From Naematelia aurantialba (lineage: Eukaryota > Basidiomycota > Tremellomycetes > Tremellales > Naemateliaceae), in assembly GCA_021527695.1 (NCBI GenBank), contig JAKFAO010000006.1, forward strand, positions 1,426,001 through 1,490,000: DNA of 64,000 nucleotides, written 5' to 3'. Positions 55,951 to 64,000 of the stretch are shown here, piece after piece. How positions within the stretch are numbered: position 1 is the first letter of the stretch; each line of letters opens with the position of its first letter. Made by a program: the position numbers and the translations under genes. Under the pieces are notes generated by a model that was not told where the DNA came from, made no database searches, and saw only the letters and a list, made by a program, of their open reading frames with translations.

Positions 55951-56248
55951 CGTTCGTCGTTTCGTTGCAGCAAAATGCAAGAGTTGACTGGATGCTCTAC
56001 GATGAGATCGCAGAAAGAAGATGACGCTACGGTGGACCACCTCCACCGGGACCCAAGTGCCACAGTGAGGTAATTCCGTCGGAAATCACAGAGTGAATAC
56101 CCGCCCGGAGATGTGCGGAGCCCCATCACATCCGTTGTTCCCGTCGCTATCCCCCTAACTCCTAATCCTCTTCTTCATCTCGAGCACGTCAAGCACAGCC
56201 CAATCAGTCGAACCAGCCAAATCAGCCAAATCAATCCAATCAGCCAAC
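55951..56248. promoter_or_regulatory. Divergent promoter with repeated CAATCAGCC motif before TPI1
   Basis: A 298-bp region. The last 60 bp before the TPI1 ATG contain a run of CAATCAG/CAAATCAGC units (about 56198-56246), some including CCAAT. They probably lie in the 5' leader. Confidence 0.5.
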
Positions 56249-57486
<1,238 letters not shown>

Positions 57487-57805
57487 GAGGCTGCCTCGAA
57501 TGCATTACGTAGTCGAAACTGTCCTAACAGTCGTCCACAAGCAACCAAGCAGCCATGCATGCCATCGAGCATACCGCGTAGGCCATCTGACCAAAGCGAA
57601 AACTCCACTTCAGCTTGCGACACAGCTTGAGCTTGGAGCACAGCTTGATACACTGCTGGAAACACTGTTTGAGACACAGAATGGGATAGAATGCACAGAA
57701 TGGGATAGAATGCCCGTGACATTCGTGCATACGCCGACTATCCGACTATGCAATGCTATGCTGAAGAAGGTATAAGAGGTAAAATTGCGCTAGATCCGGA
57801 CCGGC
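57487..57805. other. Convergent intergenic region between TPI1 and ATP10
   Basis: Contains short imperfect repeats (CAGCTTGAGCTTGGAGCACA and GAATGGGATAGAATGC x2, about 57620-57715). No gene or RNA is evident. Confidence 0.4.
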
Positions 57806-59778
57806 TCAATCTCCGCCTGCTGCTTTATCCTTTTCGAGACGCCCCAGCAACACAGCCGTAGCGTTGCGCAAACTGTGAATCTCCTTGTCCTCTGCATTGG
57901 CGCAAGCCGCCCAGCGGATCTTGCAGTTCCAATCGATGAGGTATACGTAGCCCAGAATACTATTTTCGAGGCCTAGGGGATCGCGAATCTGTGATCCGGC
58001 CGCACGTGGTTGAAACAACATAGGGAGGGCATATGGAGGGCAGGCAAGAGGGATGGCGAGGCGATATAAGGGGGAAGTAGTGTAGAGAACAGGCTGATCA
58101 GCTTGCTGCCTCCTCGGTCTCAGGTTTCAGAGAGTCAAGTTTTCAGAGTCTCATGTTGGCAATGTTGGCACCGGGACAGGCGGGTAGGTGGCCTGGCGGA
58201 CGGGGGGTAGGTGGGACAGGCAGATAGATGTTCAGACGGGAAATAGGACTCACGTCGTACTCTGTCCACTCGCCGTGCGTGAGGAGATAGTCCGACCAGC
58301 GATTGCTGGGGACCATCCGCTGGAGGGAGCTGACGAAGAAGGAGAGGAGCATGGATTTCAGCCGGTTCGGCTGATGGTTGATCTGTCAGGTGTCAGCGGA
58401 AGCTGAATCATGCGCCTCAACGCTTCCATCGCCGTTCCTCGGAGAACATGAAGACGACGCAGGGAGAATACTGACGAGATAGCGAGTAGATGTGGGGATT
58501 AGAGACATGTGAAATGAGAGAGATGCCTGTGGATGCAAGGGTAGACGCATATGGTGATGAGGCTGAACATACTTGTACATAGGCGAACCCGGGCTTGCCT
58601 TCCTGGTCCTCCAATACGGGAGGTACCAGTGTCCGGACTTGTTCCTGGTCCATGCATCAGCCTCAGGCAGAGCCTCATTCCCACACCCCATATGATACAG
58701 CACCGGCTCGGCACGCTTCGTCATTATATGTCGGAAGGGGTATGAGGGTACGCTGAGAAAAATGACGCTCACTTCAGATAACCGCGTGCTGACGATACTG
58801 ACGAGACTAACGCGGCCTTTGAAGATGTTGGTCGTGTTGGATTTCTCGCCCTTGAGGTTGCGACCGGCGATGTTGGGAAAGTACAATGCTTTCTGTGACG
58901 TCGTATCAGCTTGAGCTTCCAAGCAGACACGATGGTCCGATGTGTGCTTATGACGACGGGGTGGAGGGAAGAGGACCATGCACTCACGTCTTCTCTGATT
59001 AATACTGGAGGGGCCAGCCAGAGCTTTCCTCCATGCATCTTCTGTATCCGATTATAGTCGTGAAAGTACCCCCTTGACGCCTCTTTCAGCCTGAAGCGCC
59101 TTCATCAGTTTCGACCTAAGGAGTGGTATGCTCGTATGCTTGTTTGCCATAGCGATGGACGCAGACGCCAACTCACAGAGCCTCACGGCGTGCCGCTCGT
59201 CTCTCCTCCGGGACGAGCTCTTGGTTCCATGTCGTATCTGATGCGATAGGAGGGTTCCGTACACCCAGGGGATGGGGTAACATGGGTATCGTCCACGTCA
59301 CCTTGTCCCCTGCGCCTGGGCCTTCTCCTTGTCCAACTACCTGCAACCCCACCTCATGAGCCTGCGCTCCTACTGGTACCTCGCTGTGAGTCTCTCCCTG
59401 CCCTTCGCCCGCTGCACTCTTGCTCGTGTCCTGGGCGCCAGGGGTACCCTTGACCGTGCTCGTGCTCGTGCTCTTTCGCTTCCGCTTCAGCTTCGCCTCG
59501 GCCCGCTCCACTTCCATTGCCTCCCGGTTCACGTCGAGCAGCTTGCTAGTGAATGGACCCTCTATAGGCTTGTGCCCCAACGCCGACAGTAGTCCAGATG
59601 GCTTGCGAGTGGGAGGAGCGGCCGACCGCCGGGGAGAAGGTGGAGGAGCTCGAGGAGCAGGGCTCGGAGACTCAGCCCCAAGACTCGAGTTGGTGCTGAA
59701 TTCGCAGCGCCGACAACGCTGGAATTGTCCATACGAGCTTTGGATCCCTCGGACAGACGGGGTTGGTCGGGGAGGCAT
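57806..59778 (-). CDS. ATP10: Mitochondrial ATP synthase assembly factor ATP10
   Basis: Atp10 helps assemble subunit 6 into the Fo part of ATP synthase at the inner mitochondrial membrane. The N-terminus (MPPRPTPSVRGIQSSYGQFQ) is basic and presequence-like. A Lys/Ser/Thr-rich segment follows. The conserved domain begins at GYFHDYNRIQKM and continues with GGKLWLAPPVLIREDKALYF, PNIAGRNLKGEKSNTTNIFK, GRVSLVSIVSTRLSE, WSDYLLTHGEWTEYD, ENSILGYVYLIDWNCKIRWA and EIHSLRNATAVLLGRLEK, stopping at 57806. The GRNL..TT.. and DWNCKIRWA elements are diagnostic. Several introns interrupt the conserved half. Its start lies only 157 bp from that of MPP-alpha on the other strand. Confidence 0.92.
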
Positions 59779-59935
59779 CTTTCAATGGACAATCTAGTCA
59801 ATGACTACTCAGAGTGATCCTAGAGCGTCTGCAGACATTTTGGCCTGTGCGCGGTGACAGGCTTACGTAACACACTCGACTGACATTTCTGACCGTTTGC
59901 CGCCTGCGTGGTTTAGTATTTGTATCTCGACAAGC
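59779..59935. promoter_or_regulatory. 157-bp bidirectional promoter of ATP10 and MPP-alpha
   Basis: This is the complete space between two divergent ATGs of nuclear-encoded mitochondrial biogenesis genes. No TATA box is seen. At this size the two genes very probably share regulatory sites. Confidence 0.7.
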
Positions 59936-61976
59936 ATGCGGCTCCCAGCATCTGCCCTGCGGTCATTGACGACCCAAGCGGTCGGAGCAGGTCCATCCAG
60001 AGCTCTTAGTCCAGCCTCGGTTCGTGCTGCTTCAGCCGCGGCGAGGTCGCCGTATCCTACTTCCATCACACCGCAAATCACGACCCTTCCGAATCGGTTG
60101 CGAGTCGTGACTGAGGCGATACCGACCCATGTTTATGCGCTTGGCGTGTATATCGATGCTGGGAGTCGGTATGAGAGTGTACGGAATAATGGAGTCACGC
60201 ACTTGTTGGACCGTATGGCGTTCAAGGTGGGTACTTTGCGGAGTTGTCGAGCAACCCATGCCCGGCACGGCCGCAGCGGTTCTAGCTGAGCAAACTTTAT
60301 GTTGCCTTGCGATGCTGATGCAGGCTTGTAGAGCACAGCGAAATACGACGAGGAGGAGATGGGTGCCCTCATTCATAGTTGCGGCGGCCAAGTGACCTCG
60401 ATCGGTGCGCGCGAACACATCGGCTACCAAGCATCTCTCTTCCCTGCTCAACTCCCGACCGCCATGTCCCTCCTCTCCTCTACGATCTTGTCCCCTCAAT
60501 TCCGGCCACGCGAAGTGGACGCAGCGAAAACAGGGATGGAGTACGAGATCCGCGAGTTCTGGTCCAAGGCCGAACACATCCTCCCGGACATTGCAGTCAA
60601 CACGGCATACACCGGCAACACACTGGGCATGCCTCTGTTGTGCCCCGAGGAGCAATTACCTCGACTAGGAGAGGACGAGTTGCGAGGGTACATGCGGGAC
60701 TGGTTCAAGCCTGAACGTATGGTGGTGGCTGGGTACGGGGTCCCGCATGAGGAGCTCGTAGAGCTGGCGTTTGAGCATTTCGGCGACTTGCCGCTCGGCG
60801 AAGGTGTCGGTCTACCAAGTGTCCTGCTTGGTCAGGGAGGCGGGGGTGGACGGACGTCGGCTCGCCTAGGCGCCAAGACGTATGCCACCGTGTCGAATGC
60901 GCTGGTTGGGAGGGACGGCAAGGTGGTCGAGAGCGACTTTGAGCAGCTCAAGGACGCAAAGGCTGTGTATACCGGCGGCGAGCAGTACATTGAAAAGTCG
61001 GACGAGGAGTTTACCCATCTCGTCGTCTTGTTTGAAGGTCTCGGCGCATTGGATCCGGATATTGTGAGTTGCCTCTTCCTTCGACCCTGTCGACTGGTCC
61101 GCACGGGTACGTCGGCCAGGCGCTGACTAGCCGCAGTACGCACTGGGTGTGCTCAACTACCTGTTGCTCGGTGGCTCGGCCTTTTCAGCAGGCGGGCCCG
61201 GGAAGGGCATGTACTCTCGGCTCATGACCAACGTCCTCAACCGATACTACGCCGTCGAGCGTGCCGAGGCTTTCCACCAATGTTTCGCCGACTCTGGGCT
61301 GTTCGGTATCACCCTGTCCGTCCGACCGCACTTTGCAGGCAAGGCCGCGCAGATCATTGCGAGCCAGCTACACACCCTCACGGGACCCATGATGGGCGGT
61401 GTGACCGAGGAGCAACTGGGCCGGGCGCGCAACATGATGCGCGGGAGTATGGTGATGATGAGTGAGAGTCGGTTGGTCGCGGTGGAAGGTCAGTGCATTG
61501 ACTCCGCACGGGGTGGTAGCTAAAGGTTGCAGATCTCGGGAGACAGATCATGCTGGAGGGGCGTAAAGAGCCCACCGAAGAGATGTGCGCCAAGATCGAC
61601 GCGGTTACTCGAGAGGTGAGGGTTTCTCTAACCTGCCGTCCTCTCCCAGGTCCCAGCTCCTGCTGCGGATGGTTCAGGACGACGTGTGGATGGCTCAGGA
61701 CGACGTGTGGATGGCTCGGGACGACGTGTGATGGCTCGGGACGACGTGTGATGGCTCGGGACGACGTGTGATGGCTCGAGAATAGCCGCTGATGTTCTGG
61801 TGCAGGACATTTACCGTGTAGCGACGCGCATTCTGCGTCCATCGGCAACGACGAAACCAGTCAATGGTGGCCGTGGGTCCGGGGAGCCCACCATCGTGGC
61901 TATGGGGAAGGACGTGCATGGTCTGGGGGATGTGAAGAGGGTCTTGCGCGATTGGGACCTGGGCAAGCGGCCGTAG
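59936..61976 (+). CDS. MAS2: Mitochondrial processing peptidase alpha subunit
   Basis: MPP-alpha is the substrate-recognising partner of the zinc protease MPP-beta that removes matrix presequences. Five exons (59936-60226, 60332-61063, 61137-61488, 61533-61615, 61806-61976) encode 542 residues. An Arg/Ser/Ala presequence precedes TTLPNRLRVVTEAIPTHVYA. The position of the HxxEH zinc site in the beta subunit reads THLLDRMAFKST here, so this chain is non-catalytic. The Gly-rich substrate loop is GGSAFSAGGPGKGMYSRL. C-terminal motifs are EEMCAKIDAVTREDIYRVAT and DLGKRP. The alternative identity, core protein 2 of complex III, is less likely because the glycine-rich loop is intact. Confidence 0.95.
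61668..61790. repeat. Minisatellite, 20-21 bp x 6, in MPP-alpha intron 4
   Basis: Six near-identical copies of GATGGCTCGGGACGACGTGT fill most of the 190-bp intron 61616-61805. Confidence 0.92.
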
Positions 61977-62091
61977 AGTATGCTGAAGGCCGCGATGGCC
62001 GAGAGGAGCGACACGGGATTTTGTACATGGGAGCTTCGACGAAGGGCTGGACTTGGCATTTTGAGAGGCTTAGGCTGAGATAAGGAAGTCG

Positions 62092-62184
<93 letters not shown>

Positions 62185-62453
62185 TTGCAATGTTGCTGCC
62201 GGGTGTCGCTTCGCAAGCTCCAGGACCATTGTATGTAGCATAGCATGCATTCCTCACTGCTGCGATTCCGTGCCCATCCAGATTACAGAAACTCTTGACG
62301 TTCACGATGGTCATCGCCATTCGCCACCCGGAACCAAAAGACCGCGAAGGCTCGAGGATCCTCGTTGAGAGGAGTTTTGAGGAGAGAGTTGCGGCTTGTC
62401 AGCGTCCTCGATACGTATTGCTCGTTTGCTCGGATTGACCAGAACCGGCCGCC
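61977..62453. other. Intergenic region with (GA)n microsatellite
   Basis: The space lies between MPP-alpha and the NC2-alpha gene. It is dominated by a (GA)n run; otherwise no feature is seen. Antisense frames encoding Ser-Leu repeats are artefacts. Confidence 0.5.
62096..62183. repeat. (GA)n dinucleotide microsatellite
   Basis: About 80 bp of uninterrupted GA dinucleotides, ending with a GACAGAGAG variant. Confidence 0.97.
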
Positions 62454-64000
62454 ATGGCGCCAACATCCAAGAAGGCCAAGCCGTCTCGCGTGAGTCGAGG
62501 GTCCCGGCCTGCTCGTTTGCCTCGTTGCCTCCTTGCCTCCTTGCCTCCTTGCTTCCCTCTTGGCTTGCATCTGTTACTTGACATCAACTGCCTGTCGTCA
62601 CACGTTGCATCACCTCCTTTGCTATCATTACCTGGCGTGTCATAGCCTACGTTGTATCGCCTGCTTGCTGTGGCTTACCTGGAGTGTCTTGTATGCTGAT
62701 AACGACAGTTTCCAGTGGTGAGTTGAGCGTTTAGGGATTCCGATGCTGCACAACGTTGGAATGGACGTGGGCGTGGACGGGCGGGTGTGGACGAGATGGA
62801 TATGGGCGTGGAGTGGAGTGGCGCGGACGAGATGGATAAGGGCGTGGAGTGGCGTTGGTGGATATGGATGGTGGAGGACGTGGACGCTGTTGTGGATGCG
62901 GACTGATGTGGATGTGGACGTCTTGGTTGATATTAATGTCGATGTGGACGTCGATGTGGACGTCGATGTGGACGCCTGTTTGACGGATATCCTGCGGACT
63001 GGACGTGCCGACGCTGATCCTGACCCCCTAGGCGCGGATAAAGAAGATCATGCAGCTCGACGAGGAGGTCGGCAAGCTGGCCAGTGCGACGCCCGTGATG
63101 ATCTGTGAGTCTGCCATTGGGTGTCCCGACCACGATGGGATTGTCCTACCACGATGGGATTGTCCTACCACGACGGGATTGTCCTGACCACGACGCAGCC
63201 AAGAGCCTGGAATGTTTCATGCAGCTGCTCATTGACGAGACGGCGAAAGAGACCCGTGCGCGCGGAGGCAAGAAGATGAGCGCGTACCATTTGTGAGTGT
63301 TGTTCGGCGACTGTCCACTGCACTGGCCACTGAATGCAGCTGATCATGGGTGTTACTTGTCTTCCCTGTCTGCTTTTGTTCTCTTATCTTGATTCCTTAT
63401 ATCCATTTTCCTATTCTTCTACTTGCATTCTGTTCCCCTGGTCCAATTACCCATCCATCCACTTGCCCACTTTCCCACTCTTCCGTCTCACGCCATCTTT
63501 CACCGCATCTCGCCCACCCGCAGGAAACAAACAATAAACACACACGAGACGCTCGACTTTCTCCGCCCCATCGTAGTCTCCGTCCCGGACCCCGCCCCGC
63601 CCGCCGATCCCGTCCCTCACGGCGGCGGGCCATCCAAGCTGCGCCGGCAAAATACGTCGACCTCGTCGCCGAGTGGAGCAGTAGTCGGCGCAGGAGCAGG
63701 AGGAGCTGCGGGCGCAGGAGGAGGTGCAGGTGTAGTAGTAGGTGCAGGAGCAGGCGCAGGAACAGGCGCAGATGGACCGGCCCGGCGCGGGCGGAAACGT
63801 AAAAACGGCGGGCACGCGGTTGACGCAACCGGGGACAAGGAGGGGGACGGGCACGCGGATGCAAAGGGCGCGCGGGACGGTGCTGCAAAAGAGGAGGAGG
63901 GAGAGCGAGACAACGAGGACGAGGACGAGGGCGGGCCGGGGGCCGTGTCGCCGCCGCTGTTGTCAGCGGGGAACGGGAGCAAGTTGCCGGAAATCGGGAC
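62454..64000 (+). CDS. BUR6: NC2-alpha / DRAP1 (Bur6) histone-fold transcription regulator, 3' end missing
   Basis: NC2-alpha pairs with NC2-beta on TBP-DNA and represses or redirects RNA polymerase II transcription. Exons are 62454-62489 (MAPTSKKAKPSR), 62709-62717 (FPV), 63032-63104, 63199-63292 and 63524 onward. They form the H2A-like histone fold FPVARIKKIMQLDEEVG, KLASATPVMISKSLECFMQ, LLIDETAKETRARGGKKM, SAYHLKQTINTHETLDFLR. After the fold (PIVVSVPDPAPP) comes a long low-complexity Ala/Gly/Val stretch, a basic RRGRKRKNGG patch and an acidic ERDNEDEDEGG region. The frame is still open at the window end. Introns are long for this genome (94-314 bp), and two contain tandem repeats. Confidence 0.93.
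62709..62717 (+). other. 9-nt microexon of BUR6 (FPV)
   Basis: TTTCCAGTG is flanked by ACGACAG and GTGAGT and preserves phase 0 on both sides. It supplies the Phe-Pro-Val that opens the NC2-alpha histone fold; skipping it would fuse PSR directly to ARIKK. Confidence 0.8.
62760..62992. repeat. GTGGAC/GATGTGGACGTC repeats in BUR6 intron 2
   Basis: Degenerate GGACGAGATGGATATGGGCG units (two copies) are followed by GATGTGGACGTC dodecamers (about four copies), inside the 314-bp intron 62718-63031. Confidence 0.8.
63121..63192. repeat. Tandem repeat, about 21 bp x 3, in BUR6 intron 3
   Basis: Three copies of CCACGATGGGATTGTCCTA fill most of the 94-bp intron 63105-63198. Confidence 0.88.

Noticed and set aside
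61811..62320. Minus-strand ORF with a long Ser-Leu repeat
   Set aside because: Produced by the (GA)n microsatellite and antisense to the last MPP-alpha exon.

Overview
The window is nuclear DNA of a fungus, most likely a basidiomycetous yeast of the Tremellomycetes (Cryptococcus/Trichosporon relatives). The evidence is high GC, genes split by many short introns (37 to about 200 bp, GTRNGT donors, CTGAC/CTAAC branch points, YAG acceptors), small intergenic spaces, and a gene set of single-copy eukaryotic housekeeping genes. There are no operons, plasmid features, insertion sequences or CRISPR. Almost all genes had to be rebuilt by joining exons. For CAF16, PBP1, UreF, PUT1, cyanamide hydratase, URA2, MLH1, TPI1 and MPP-alpha, the summed exon lengths are an exact multiple of three.

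Layout. 0-10 kb: the start of an acidic protein running off the left edge (-), CAF16 ABC ATPase (+), three uncharacterised proteins (+) and a CYSTM cysteine-tail protein (+). 10-20 kb: ataxin-2/Pbp1 (-), a triose-phosphate/nucleotide-sugar transporter (-), a mitochondrial ribosomal protein (+) and the urease accessory protein UreF (-). 20-31 kb: a 980-residue intronless Ser-rich protein (+), proline dehydrogenase PUT1 (+), an orphan (-) and cyanamide hydratase (-). 31-42 kb: the giant pyrimidine enzyme URA2 (+), a 7-bp satellite array and a GPI-anchored secreted protein (-). 42-55 kb: the Mot1 TBP-removing ATPase (+), a small orphan (+), a four-span membrane protein (-) and MLH1 (+). 55-64 kb: an NTF2-like protein (-), TPI1 (+), ATP10 (-), MPP-alpha (+) and NC2-alpha/BUR6 (+), which runs off the right edge.

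The genes do not form one pathway, but there are loose themes. Nitrogen use: UreF, proline dehydrogenase, cyanamide hydratase (which makes urea) and URA2 lie within 21 kb. TBP control: Mot1 and NC2-alpha. Mitochondrial biogenesis: the ribosomal protein, PUT1, and ATP10/MPP-alpha, which share a 157-bp divergent promoter.

The most unusual signals are these. Tandem repeats sit inside the introns of at least four genes. The BUR6 homologue has a 9-nt microexon. URA2 has two 37-bp introns. The ataxin-2 homologue keeps LsmAD and PAM2 but seems to have lost most of its Lsm fold. UreF carries a Cys/His/Asp-rich insertion. I see no convincing mobile element, virus or tRNA gene.
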